In this document: piece after piece, positions 41,388-49,110 of the stretch
How the letters are laid out: every line of letters begins with the position of its first letter
Position numbering within the stretch: position 1 is the stretch's first letter
From: Neobacillus sp. WH10
GTDB taxonomy: Bacteria; Bacillota; Bacilli; Bacillales; Cytobacillaceae
NCBI RefSeq assembly: GCF_030123405.1
Contig: NZ_CP126110.1
Coordinates: 1,488,001-1,552,000 of the forward strand
DNA length: 64,000 nucleotides
Direction: 5' to 3'
Position numbers and translations under genes: made by a program
Notes under the pieces: model-generated
The model's database searches: none
Seen by the model: the letters and a program-made list of their open reading frames with translations, nothing else
Told to the model about the DNA's origin: nothing

Positions 41388-42332
41388 TTGGAAAAGGGAA
41401 TATTACATTATGACGTTGGAGAACAGGCTGAATTATTTCTCTTAATAAAAAGTTCGACAAAAGGGATTGCGAGTAATGGGAAGCCTTTTTTGACATTAAT
41501 TCTGCAAGATCAAAGTGGAGAAATTGAGGCAAAACTTTGGGATGCAGGTGAGGAAGATGAAAAAAATTACGCAGCTCAAAGTATTGTAAAAATTCTTGGA
41601 GAAGTACAAAATTATCGCGGCAAAAGTCAGCTTAAAATTCGCCAAATCCGAAGAACAGGCCCTTCTGATGGGGTGAAGCTGGATGATTTTCTTGAGACTG
41701 CCCCACTTAGTCAGGAAGAAATGGTCAGTAAGCTGACACAGTATATTTTTGAAATGAAAAATCCTAATATCCAAAGGATAACCCGTCATTTAATAAAGAA
41801 ACATCAAAAGTCCTTTTTGGAATATCCTGCTGCCACTAAAAATCATCATGAGTTTGTTTCAGGACTTGCATATCACGTTGTTAGCATGCTTGACTTGGCC
41901 AAGGCAATTGCTTCGCTATATCCTAGTCTTGATAAGGATCTCCTGTATGCTGGAGTCATTTTACATGATATGGGGAAGGTAATGGAATTATCGGGTCCGG
42001 TTTCGACGGTCTATACCATTGAGGGAAATTTGTTAGGTCATATCACTATTATGATTAACGAAATTGGCAAAGCAGCTGAAGAACTTGGGATTTCCGGGGA
42101 AGAAGTGTTAATTTTACAACATCTTGTCCTAAGTCATCATGGAAAAGCTGAATGGGGCAGTCCAAAACCACCATTGATTAAGGAAGCAGAAATTCTCCAC
42201 TATATAGATAATCTTGATGCAAAAATGAACATGCTTGACCGTGCATTAGAAAGAGTGAAGCCTGGTGAATTTTCAGAACGAATTTATGCCTTGGATAACC
42301 GGTCATTTTATAAGCCAGTGTTTCACAATTAA
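41388..42332 (+). CDS. yhaM: 3'-5' exoribonuclease YhaM
   Basis: YhaM trims RNA 3' ends in Gram-positive bacteria. The 314-residue protein has an N-terminal OB-fold (FLTLILQDQSGEIEAKLWD) and a C-terminal HD phosphohydrolase domain: HHEFVSGLAYHV, then ILHDMGKV, and HHGKAEWGSP. The TTG at 41388 (EKGILHYDVGEQ) is preferred because GGAAGGAG lies ten bases upstream and the resulting length equals B. subtilis YhaM. It follows yhaN closely, so the three genes may form one operon, closed by a terminator. Confidence 0.92.
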   Translation: MEKGILHYDVGEQAELFLLIKSSTKGIASNGKPFLTLILQDQSGEIEAKLWDAGEEDEKNYAAQSIVKILGEVQNYRGKSQLKIRQIRRTGPSDGVKLDDFLETAPLSQEEMVSKLTQYIFEMKNPNIQRITRHLIKKHQKSFLEYPAATKNHHEFVSGLAYHVVSMLDLAKAIASLYPSLDKDLLYAGVILHDMGKVMELSGPVSTVYTIEGNLLGHITIMINEIGKAAEELGISGEEVLILQHLVLSHHGKAEWGSPKPPLIKEAEILHYIDNLDAKMNMLDRALERVKPGEFSERIYALDNRSFYKPVFHN

Positions 42333-42333
42333 T

Positions 42334-42366
42334 GAATAACCCTCATGTTGGGTTATTTTTTTTTAA
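42334..42366 (+). terminator. Intrinsic terminator after yhaM
   Basis: AATAACCC pairs with GGGTTATT around TCATGTT, followed by a T-run. Confidence 0.9.
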
Positions 42367-42444
42367 AAGAATAGAATATTTTTCAAAAAGTCGAATAAGT
42401 TGTAATACAAAAGTGGACAACCACTAAAGAAGGGAGCAAGAGAA

Positions 42445-42633
42445 TTGACTATTCCTATTTGGATTTATGCAGTTGTGGTTGGAATTGTGATCAGTGCACT
42501 CATGGCAATAAAAACGGGCAGAGAAGAGCGGTTGGTAGAATTGGAAGACATCGAGCGCGAAGGAGAGATTTATATTAAACGTCTGGAGCGTGAAAAAGAG
42601 TTACGCGAAGAACTTAGGTCTACAGGGGAATAA
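42445..42633 (+). CDS. yhaL: Sporulation protein YhaL
   Basis: The 62-residue protein has one N-terminal membrane helix (WIYAVVVGIVISALMAIKTG) and a charged helical tail (EDIEREGEIYIKRLEREKE). This matches YhaL of B. subtilis in topology, in the EGxIYIxRLxxE pattern and in position between yhaM and prsA. YhaL is reported to affect sporulation; the mechanism is unknown. The start is TTG with AAGGGAG eight bases upstream. A terminator follows directly. Confidence 0.85.
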   Translation: MTIPIWIYAVVVGIVISALMAIKTGREERLVELEDIEREGEIYIKRLEREKELREELRSTGE

Positions 42634-42635
42634 GA

Positions 42636-42674
42636 AAAGCGGAAGTGACATTATGTGCGCTTCCGCTTTTTCAT
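42636..42674. terminator. Bidirectional terminator between yhaL and prsA
   Basis: AAAAGCGGAAG pairs with CTTCCGCTTTT around a 13-base loop; T-rich on both sides. Confidence 0.88.
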
Positions 42675-42771
42675 ATAATCTTAGAATTAATAGCAATGCA
42701 CTTTGCCGATTGTCCAGTAAAATCACCCAGCGGCAAGTGTAAAAGCTATTAAAGATGTGCTTAAGCTATTT

Positions 42772-43647
42772 TTATTTCTTCTCTGAAGATTTTTCCGCCG
42801 CAAGTGCGTCTTTTAAGTCTTTATCGGTTACTTTTACGTCTGCTGCTTTTAGTTCACGCTGCATTGCTTTGTTGATGACATCACTAGTTAATTTAGATTG
42901 TTTTACTTGATACTCAATATCTTTCTTCATTTCTTCATATGGCTTTTTCTCTTTTTTCTCTGTTACTTGGATAATATGGTACCCAAATTGAGTTTTTACT
43001 GGTGCACTAATTTCATTAGCTTTAAGTGCAAAAGCTGCTTTTATAAAGTCAGGATCATATTGCGCTTTATTCGTATTGTTGATTGTACCTAAATCGCCGC
43101 CATTTTGAGCGGAAGCTGTATCTGTTGAGTATTCTTTCGCAACATCTTCAAATTTTGCTCCGTCATCAAGCTTTTTCTTTACCTCATTTGCGGTTGCTTC
43201 ATCAGCAACAAGTATATGACGTGCTTTAATATCCGGTTGATAGTCATCATAATATTCCTTTAATTCTTTTTCCGTTACTTTTACGTCTTTCATTGCTGCT
43301 TTTTCCTGCATCATACCAAGTTCCATTGTTTTCTTGAAATCTGCTTCGCTTTTATACCCATATTGTGCAATAGTTGCTTCAAAATTTGCACCAAGTTGTG
43401 ATTTTAATTGATCGACTTTTTCATTTAATTCTTTATCTGATATTTTGTATTTCTTTGAAAGAACTTTTTCATACATAAGCTGTTGAAGGGCTTGGTCACC
43501 AACCTTGTCCTTCATTGAGTTATAAAGTTCTTCTTGTGTAACATTTCCTGCCTTACTTTCTGCCACTGTATTAGATCCACTTTGATTACAAGCGCCTAAT
43601 GTAAGAACCCCACCAGTTAATGTGAGGGCTAATATCCATTTTTTCAT
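42772..43647 (-). CDS. prsA: Foldase lipoprotein PrsA
   Basis: PrsA is a membrane-anchored chaperone and peptidyl-prolyl isomerase that folds secreted proteins at the membrane-wall interface. The 291-residue precursor has a lipoprotein signal with lipobox LGAC, so Cys20 is lipidated after cleavage. The N-terminal chaperone part is followed by a PpiC parvulin domain (KARHILVADEATANEV, then GGDLGTINN and FGYHIIQV). The lysine- and glutamate-rich tail is typical. AGGAGAGATTC precedes the ATG. In B. subtilis PrsA is essential and neighbours hpr and yhaL, as here. Confidence 0.96.
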   Translation of the reverse strand: MKKWILALTLTGGVLTLGACNQSGSNTVAESKAGNVTQEELYNSMKDKVGDQALQQLMYEKVLSKKYKISDKELNEKVDQLKSQLGANFEATIAQYGYKSEADFKKTMELGMMQEKAAMKDVKVTEKELKEYYDDYQPDIKARHILVADEATANEVKKKLDDGAKFEDVAKEYSTDTASAQNGGDLGTINNTNKAQYDPDFIKAAFALKANEISAPVKTQFGYHIIQVTEKKEKKPYEEMKKDIEYQVKQSKLTSDVINKAMQRELKAADVKVTDKDLKDALAAEKSSEKK

Positions 43648-43868
43648 GCTGAATCTCTCCTAAACAGTAAATTCTTATGGGCTTTATGTCCACATCCTTT
43701 ACTATAACATAAATGGGAACTACTGCAAAAATAAAAGGTATAAGTATTTATTGAAAATTACTTAAAGGCAGTATAGGACTTTTCCATAAAAAATATGGTA
43801 AGTGCCTAAACGAAATGAAGACTAGATGAATAGTATATGTTAGCAAATGAAAAAGGAGGTATTTATTT

Positions 43869-43955
43869 AGTGGTGGAGGTTATGGAGTTGGCTTTGCATT
43901 AATCGAAGTCCTTTTCATCTTATTAATAATTGTAGGGGCCGCTTGGGTTTATTAA
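43869..43955 (+). pseudogene. YjcZ-type tiny sporulation peptide lacking a start codon
   Basis: The frame reads SGGGYGVGFALIEVLFIL then LIIVGAAWVY, clearly the YjcZ tiny membrane peptide family. A strong AAAAAGGAGG stands upstream. At the position where the intact neighbour has TTT-ATG-TCT, this copy has TTT-AGT: the ATG is missing and no in-frame ATG, GTG or TTG exists. It is either a broken copy, a sequencing error, or uses an atypical start. The intact paralogue begins at 43993. Confidence 0.7.
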
Positions 43956-43992
43956 AAAGGCAAATTACTTTCATGAGAGGAGGTAAAGATTT

Positions 43993-44085
43993 ATGTCTGG
44001 TGGAGTAGGTTACGGTGGTGGATTTGCGTTAGTCGTAGTCCTTTTCATCCTATTAGTAATCATAGGAGCTTCTTGGATCTATTAA
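43993..44085 (+). CDS. YjcZ family tiny sporulation membrane peptide
   Basis: The 30-residue peptide MSGGVGYGGGFALVVVLF continues ILLVIIGASWIY. It has the glycine-rich head and single membrane span of the YjcZ (tiny TM bacilli) family, whose members accumulate during sporulation in bacilli. AGAGGAGGTAAAG precedes the ATG. It is the second of a tandem pair; the first copy lacks a start codon. A terminator follows. Confidence 0.88.
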   Translation: MSGGVGYGGGFALVVVLFILLVIIGASWIY

Positions 44086-44101
44086 AAAAATATTGACAAA
44101 C

Positions 44102-44142
44102 TAAAAGCGATGAGACCTTCCTCATCGCTTCGATTTTTTATT
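44102..44142 (+). terminator. Intrinsic terminator after the YjcZ pair
   Basis: AAGCGATGAG pairs with CTCATCGCTT, followed by CGATTTTTT. Confidence 0.88.
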
Positions 44143-44192
44143 AGTTGTTTTAAAATGACAAATCCAAACCATTCACTTTTTTCATTGTTGGA

Positions 44193-44372
44193 TTATGTAT
44201 ATAAAATTTCCACGTAAGATGATATCAGTAATATCGTAATAAGAACATTTATCGTGCGGAATACCTTATGCTGGTTTTCCTCTGGGATTTCTTTTTGGAT
44301 ACAAAGAGAATAGGTCATTTTATTTACATAAAACAAGATAAAAATAGCGAAGACAATAAAAACGGAGATCAT
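44193..44372 (-). CDS. Small membrane protein of unknown function
   Basis: The 59-residue protein has two hydrophobic segments, VFIVFAIFILFYV near the start and INVLITILLISSYVEILY at the end, joined by a polar loop of about 20 residues (CIQKEIPEENQHKVFRT). Both ends are probably on the same face of the membrane. GGGAGGG lies eight bases before the ATG at 44372. I do not recognise a family. It is a single gene, divergent from yhaI, convergent with the YjcZ pair. Confidence 0.6.
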   Translation of the reverse strand: MISVFIVFAIFILFYVNKMTYSLCIQKEIPEENQHKVFRTINVLITILLISSYVEILYT

Positions 44373-44602
44373 CAATGATTCCCTCCCTGTTGTTCATGTT
44401 ATGTTTAATACAATACCAAAAATAACAAAAAAAAGATAGTCAAAAAGAATGGAAGAATGGTAGACTTTTTTCGAACGTAAATAAATCCAGTATAAGCTGT
44501 TAAAGTATTATTTTTTTACTAATATAAAAAGGTTTACCCTTCTCCTTTTATGGTGAATAATGAATATAGGGTAATGAAAGGTTCGAAAAGAGGGCTATTG
44601 TT

Positions 44603-44944
44603 ATGAATGAACATGAATTGCTGTTGAAAAGAATAAATTTACTTGAATATCACCAGAAGCTGTTAGTGAAGCTGCTTAACAACCCAAATCTTGAATTTTA
44701 TAAGCTTATCATCGAATATGGGTTAACCGAGCAAGAAATAGACAAGTTCTATTATTTATGTAATGAATTGAGCAAGAAATTAGACGAACAAAAAGCGGAA
44801 GGGTATGTTTACTTTCATCCGCTTTTTGCTAAATTTTCAGCTTCTTTACCAGCAAAAATGAAGATAGACGATGTGATAAAGGCATGCTTACTTCAGAAAT
44901 TGTACGAGCCTCTTTTTCAGGAGTTCGAAAAATACTTAAAATAG
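44603..44944 (+). CDS. yhaI: YhaI family protein (DUF1878)
   Basis: The 113-residue, wholly helical protein matches YhaI. The pattern is MNEHELLLKRINLLEYHQKL, then LEFYKLIIEYGLTEQEID and a final LLQKLYEPLFQEFEKYL. In B. subtilis it is the neighbour of hpr. No function is established. The start is ATG preceded by AAAAGAGGGC. It converges with hpr with only five bases between the stop codons. Confidence 0.88.
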   Translation: MNEHELLLKRINLLEYHQKLLVKLLNNPNLEFYKLIIEYGLTEQEIDKFYYLCNELSKKLDEQKAEGYVYFHPLFAKFSASLPAKMKIDDVIKACLLQKLYEPLFQEFEKYLK

Positions 44945-44949
44945 AGTTT

Positions 44950-45525
44950 TTATGCTAACTCTTGTTCCGTCTTTTTCGCCTTTTTCAGTGTCCCATTTTC
45001 TTCAACAAATTCACTTTCAATGTTATGAAAAGAACGTTCAAAAATCTCCATAAAATCTTCACCGTAAATATTGCGAACAATCGCCATCATTTCAATAATT
45101 TCCGGAAACTTACCATACAATTCCCGCAGTGGCAATGCTCCAGAAAAAGCGGCATTTCCGTTGGGCTCATAAGTTTCCATTGATTGAAGTAAAATCTCTT
45201 CCCCTTTGTCGGTGAGTTGAATGTAGGTATTCCGTTTGTCATTTTCTTTTTTTGAAAATTTTAACAAACCTCGTTCTTCTAATTTTTTTGAAAAATTAAA
45301 AGCTGTTGAGACATGCATTACCCCGAATTTGGCTACATCCGAGATGGAGGCGCCATTCAAATGGTAGGCAATCCAAAGAATATGATGTTCATTAATATTT
45401 AAATCATAAGGCTTAATCCATTGCTGCCAGTCTTTTTCGATTGACTTCCATAATGCTTTACTTAATTGCGTAATTCTCTGACTAAAAATCATCGCTTCTT
45501 TCATCGAATATTGTTTCTCGGTCAT
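44950..45525 (-). CDS. hpr: Transition-state regulator Hpr (ScoC)
   Basis: Hpr is a MarR-family repressor of protease, sporulation and peptide-transport genes. The product has the highly conserved block QLSKALWKSIEKDWQQWIKP, then YDLNINEHHILWIAYHLNG, the winged helix with DVAKFGVMHVSTAFNFSKKLEERG, and the wing KENDKRNTYIQL. The C-terminal region (GKFPEIIEMMAIVRNIYGED) forms the family's extra dimer contacts. ATG 45525 was chosen over two earlier in-frame starts that crowd the binding site. Length is about 191 residues. Confidence 0.95.
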   Translation of the reverse strand: MTEKQYSMKEAMIFSQRITQLSKALWKSIEKDWQQWIKPYDLNINEHHILWIAYHLNGASISDVAKFGVMHVSTAFNFSKKLEERGLLKFSKKENDKRNTYIQLTDKGEEILLQSMETYEPNGNAAFSGALPLRELYGKFPEIIEMMAIVRNIYGEDFMEIFERSFHNIESEFVEENGTLKKAKKTEQELA

Positions 45526-45705
45526 CCCCATTTTCACCTACTTTTATATTTCTCTATTATCATTATGCCAATAAAGTAAAAATTAATAAAGATATTAATT
45601 CACAAAATTTTTAGAAATTACGATAATTTTATATTGAAATTTGAAATTATGATAAAAAATTCCTACTCCTCCCTAACATTTTGATAAAGAACTAACAAAT
45701 TTATT

Positions 45706-46068
45706 TTATTTGATATATTCTGAAAATTCCCTCTCTAACTTTTGGACTGTTTCTTTCATTTCAATAAGTTCTTTTTGAATTGCTTGTTGTTGAAGGCATA
45801 TCTCTTTCTCCCATTGGGTGAGAGAGATTTTAACTTCAGACAGAAACGTTAAAATATTCATTTTTCCTTCTTTTGTTGCAACGGTGGCAGAATCTTTTAT
45901 TTGTATTAGGTTTGTTTTAAGTTCACGTAATTGCTTAAGCACTAGTTGTTGCTTATTTTTTAATTGAGCTCTGGTAACATCTCCTGAATTTGGAGCTGTT
46001 AGCATCGTACTAATACCTGCAGCAAGACCACCAGCTATAAATCCATAAAAAAAATGTTTTAATTTCAT
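45706..46068 (-). CDS. yhaH: YhaH, YtxH-domain protein
   Basis: The 120-residue protein has the YtxH-type N-terminus: a single hydrophobic segment (FFYGFIAGGLAAGISTML) followed at once by TAPNSGDVTR and a long charged coiled coil. This matches YhaH, found between hpr and trpP in B. subtilis; related proteins are induced by stress. Function is unknown. ATG 46068 was chosen because TTGGAGG stands ten bases upstream; the longer frame lacks a binding site. Confidence 0.85.
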   Translation of the reverse strand: MKLKHFFYGFIAGGLAAGISTMLTAPNSGDVTRAQLKNKQQLVLKQLRELKTNLIQIKDSATVATKEGKMNILTFLSEVKISLTQWEKEICLQQQAIQKELIEMKETVQKLEREFSEYIK

Positions 46069-46240
46069 TTTACTTGCTACCTCCAAATATTGACAACTAT
46101 TTGAAAATAAATTTTTTTCGAATAATAATCCTATCATCCCTCTGCTTTAAATAGACCTTGTTCATAGGAATGGACGGTATAACATATAAATAGTTACAAC
46201 CATTGTTCTAATTTACGATATTTAGTAGGGGGACAAAAAG

Positions 46241-46432
46241 ATGAAGAGTGTAACAGTGACGTTATTTATCTTAAGTGCTTTTCTTTTTTTGGGAGCATGT
46301 AAATATTTATTTGATTTAAAAAGACTCGGTGTTTATCCGCCAAAACAAGTACTAAAGAAAAGAGCGACTGCATTAGCCGGGGCGGGAGGAATTGCTTTGA
46401 TAGTTGCTATTATGCTTTCAAGCTTTGTATAG
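46241..46432 (+). CDS. Small membrane protein of unknown function
   Basis: The 63-residue protein has two membrane segments: TVTLFILSAFLFLGACKYLF and ATALAGAGGIALIVAIMLSS. The connecting loop is basic (DLKRLGVYPPKQVLKKR), which would place it in the cytoplasm. A strong binding site, GTAGGGGGAC, precedes the ATG. A Cys in the first helix lies within LGAC, but the segment's position and the intact second helix argue against a lipoprotein. No family recognised. It converges with trpP. Confidence 0.65.
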   Translation: MKSVTVTLFILSAFLFLGACKYLFDLKRLGVYPPKQVLKKRATALAGAGGIALIVAIMLSSFV

Positions 46433-46453
46433 TAGACTTTGTAGTATGTAATT

Positions 46454-46489
46454 TAAGAAAAGAACCCCTTGGGGTTCTTTTCTTAAAAA
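46454..46489. terminator. Bidirectional terminator between the small membrane gene and trpP
   Basis: AAGAAAAGAACCCC pairs with GGGGTTCTTTTCTT around a tiny TT loop; it is almost perfectly symmetrical and serves both strands. Confidence 0.93.
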
Positions 46490-46501
46490 GGATCCCGTGC
46501 A

Positions 46502-47029
46502 TTACTTTTGAATGACGGAAGCTGATGACAAATTAGTTCTTTTGACAATTGATTGAGCCACTGGATACAAAATAACCATTACTACGGTATTGAGGACAAC
46601 AGCTGGTAAAACACCTGCCGCAAAAATTGCTGCGAATGGGCCTGGTAAACCTACTAACAAGTAGGCTGATCCTAAAAAGATCGTGCCTGAAACCAATGTT
46701 CCGACACCAGTTAAAACTCCAACGCTAATAATCGAGTTTCGGTATCTTTTTAAGGCTAAAAATAAACCGAAAAAGATTAGTGCGGTGACAGGCTTATCGA
46801 TGATATTCGGAATTGTCCCACCAGGGAAACTAGTGGTTATGCCGGATAATACTCCGGTAACAATCGCTAACAGCATGACACTTTTTATTTCTGGAATAAG
46901 AATAATTCCTAAAAACATCATCGCCAACATCATGTCTGGTTTAATGGTAAGGAACGCTGGCATTACCGTGTGTAAAACTACCCCAATTCCCGCTAAAAGT
47001 GCTAAAACTACAAGGTTCTTTGTATTCAT
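46502..47029 (-). CDS. trpP: Tryptophan transporter TrpP (YhaG)
   Basis: TrpP is a membrane tryptophan importer. The 175-residue protein has about five or six hydrophobic segments and the conserved TSFPGGTIPNIIDKPVTAL loop of the family. The start codon sits directly after a series of GAG/TAG triplets spaced by two bases that overlap the ribosome binding site, so translation should be blocked by tryptophan-bound TRAP, as shown for trpP in B. subtilis. It shares a bidirectional terminator with the convergent small gene. Confidence 0.94.
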   Translation of the reverse strand: MNTKNLVVLALLAGIGVVLHTVMPAFLTIKPDMMLAMMFLGIILIPEIKSVMLLAIVTGVLSGITTSFPGGTIPNIIDKPVTALIFFGLFLALKRYRNSIISVGVLTGVGTLVSGTIFLGSAYLLVGLPGPFAAIFAAGVLPAVVLNTVVMVILYPVAQSIVKRTNLSSASVIQK

Positions 47030-47031
47030 TT

Positions 47032-47069
47032 CTCATCTCTCCTCTGCTATCCTAAGCTATTTGTTCCTC
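47032..47069 (-). promoter_or_regulatory. TRAP-binding triplet array over the trpP ribosome binding site
   Basis: On the minus strand, TAG, TAG, TAG, GAG, GAG and GAG follow one another with exactly two-base spacers (47059 to 47032), ending two bases before the ATG. One further GAG is in register at 47069-47067 after one non-matching triplet. TRAP binds such arrays as RNA when loaded with tryptophan. The array covers the ribosome binding site, so the effect is translational repression. Confidence 0.88.
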
Positions 47070-47184
47070 CTGCAGTGCACTGATTGCCTTCAGCGAAAAA
47101 CATACTTAATTATACCATAATACTATAAAATTAATAAAGATATAATTTTCAGAAAATTAACCCTCAACTATTCTTAGTGCAAAC

Positions 47185-47604
47185 TTATAATTGTTTATTA
47201 ATATTCGCTGCCATTTCTTGTAATATTTGTGGTGTATAATCGCTTTGGTTGCTTTTCCAAACTACTCCCAATCCATCCCCTTTTCCATAGCGGGGAATCA
47301 GATGAATATGGAAATGAAAAACAGTCTGGCCTGCCAGTTCGCCATTATTATTGATAATATTTAAACCAGCCGGATTAAATTCTTTTTTGATCGCATTGGC
47401 AATGGAGGGGACAACCTCAAAAATATTTTTTGCTATTTCAGGAGTCAGTTCAAATAAGTTCTCCTTATGTACCTTTGGAATGACGAGAGTATGACCTTTT
47501 GTCACTTGACTAATATCTAAAAACGCTAATACATGCTCATTTTCAAACACTTTTGCTGCTGGAATTTCGCCATTTACTATTTTACAAAAAATACAATCAC
47601 TCAT
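47185..47604 (-). CDS. hit: HIT family nucleotide hydrolase
   Basis: The 139-residue HINT-type protein hydrolyses or transfers nucleotides from nucleoside phosphoramidate-like substrates. The N-terminal CIFCKIVNGEIPA contains a Cys pair of a zinc site, TKGHTLVIPKVHKEN follows, and the histidine triad is FHFHIHLIPR. AGAGGGG lies upstream of the ATG at 47604. In B. subtilis hit is the neighbour of ecsA, divergently arranged as here. The physiological substrate is unknown. Confidence 0.93.
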   Translation of the reverse strand: MSDCIFCKIVNGEIPAAKVFENEHVLAFLDISQVTKGHTLVIPKVHKENLFELTPEIAKNIFEVVPSIANAIKKEFNPAGLNIINNNGELAGQTVFHFHIHLIPRYGKGDGLGVVWKSNQSDYTPQILQEMAANINKQL

Positions 47605-48369
47605 TTGATGCACAACCCCTCTAAAAAAATGTTTGTATTATTTTACCACACAAAACTAATATGGTACTACCATTTATTTAGAAAGACAATTAATTCAAAG
47701 CCCCGCCCAAACACATAAAGGAGGTTTAAGCAGAGCTTTAGTTTCACCAATTTTCAATAGAAGTAATTTCTTATTGTCTCTCAGTTTGGGAAAAATGATA
47801 CATTTTTACGACGCTCTTCTCCTTTTCCACGCAAGAAAAAGGAGCAGGATCCGCATGGAATCCTGCCCTCTCGAAGGGGAATTGCTTCAACAGGTACGTT
47901 CATTTAGGAGTGTTCTTTGATAAACACCTCATTTTTCGTAGAGTGTTTTTTATAAAGATACATCATTGTTCAAGCTGACCATCCCCTATTTGTTTTTATA
48001 TGTTTCCCAACTTATAAAAACGGGTAGCGATCTGCGGTAAACACCTCATTTTCCGTTTATTATTTAAGATAAACAGTTGGTGTTATTTGAACTCAAAATG
48101 GTTACTATACACATTGTACAATACAACCATCCCCTTATTTGAAACGAATGGAAGCTCACTTGTTTGAAATGTTATTGTCTTTAGTAGACACCTCATCTCA
48201 AGTTTTGATGAATTTCTTCATCGAAGTAAGTTGTTCCCCTTCGATTATTATGATGTCCGAAAGTGATAGAATTATACTTAAAGTTTTACGATAAATTGAA
48301 TTCCTATTTTTATCGAGAGGAATTTGATAAAATGATAACCATAATCATGCTACGGAAGGACGTTTGCAT
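47605..48369. other. 765-base gene-free region between hit and ecsA with hairpins and a repeated motif
   Basis: No credible ORF is present. At 47823-47870 two hairpins occur in series: CTCCTTTT with AAAAAGGAG, and GCAGGAT with ATCCTGC. AAACACCTC then pairs with GAGTGTTT and a T-run follows (47926-47957), like a plus-strand terminator. The motif A(A/G)ACACCTCAT recurs three times, near 47927, 48042 and 48187. The ecsA promoter should lie in the AT-rich right end. A small plus-strand RNA ending near 47957 is possible but unproven. Confidence 0.45.
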
Positions 48370-49110
48370 ATGTCTTTATTAACAATTGACAATCTTGTCG
48401 GGGGATACACAAGGAACCCTGTATTAAAGGATGTATCCTTTGAGGTTCGGGAGAAGGAATTAGTCGGACTTATTGGACTGAATGGAGCGGGGAAAAGTAC
48501 AACCATTAAACATATTATTGGATTAATGGAACCACATCGCGGCACCATCAAAATTAATGGACATTCCTTTACAGAAAATAAAGAAGCTTATCGCCGCTTG
48601 TTTACGTTTGTTCCTGAAACACCGGTCTTATATGAAGAACTAACGCTAGATGAGCATTTGAAATTAACTGCCATGGCTTACGGGCTGGACGAGTCTACTT
48701 ATAAACAGCGAATTACTCCGCTGTTGTCAGAATTCCGGATGGAAAAGCGCTTAAACTGGTTTCCGGCTCATTTTTCCAAAGGGATGAAACAGAAGGTAAT
48801 GATTATGTGTGCGTTCCTGGTACAGCCATCGCTCTATATTGTTGATGAACCTTTTGTTGGCCTAGATCCGCTTGGGATTCAATCCTTGCTTGATTTAATG
48901 AAAAAGATGAAAGAAAACGGTGCGGGAATCTTAATGTCGACACATATTCTCGCGACGGCGGAAAAATATTGTGACCGCTTTGTCATTCTCCATGAAGGGA
49001 AAATACGTGCCAAAGGGACACTTGCTGAGTTAAGAGAGCAGTTCTCGATGCCAACAGCCTCTTTAGATGATTTGTATATTCAATTGACGAAGGAAGAAAA
49101 TTATGTTTGA
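48370..49110 (+). CDS. ecsA: ABC transporter ATPase EcsA
   Basis: EcsA energises the Ecs ABC transporter, which affects secretion, regulated intramembrane proteolysis, competence and sporulation. The 246-residue protein has Walker A GLNGAGKSTT, the distinctive FTFVPETPVLYEELTL segment, signature-type FSKGMKQKV and Walker B LYIVDEPFVGLDPL. The start is taken as ATG 48370, with GGAAGG ten bases upstream; a TTG two codons earlier is possible. It overlaps ecsB by eight bases. Confidence 0.95.
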   Translation: MSLLTIDNLVGGYTRNPVLKDVSFEVREKELVGLIGLNGAGKSTTIKHIIGLMEPHRGTIKINGHSFTENKEAYRRLFTFVPETPVLYEELTLDEHLKLTAMAYGLDESTYKQRITPLLSEFRMEKRLNWFPAHFSKGMKQKVMIMCAFLVQPSLYIVDEPFVGLDPLGIQSLLDLMKKMKENGAGILMSTHILATAEKYCDRFVILHEGKIRAKGTLAELREQFSMPTASLDDLYIQLTKEENYV

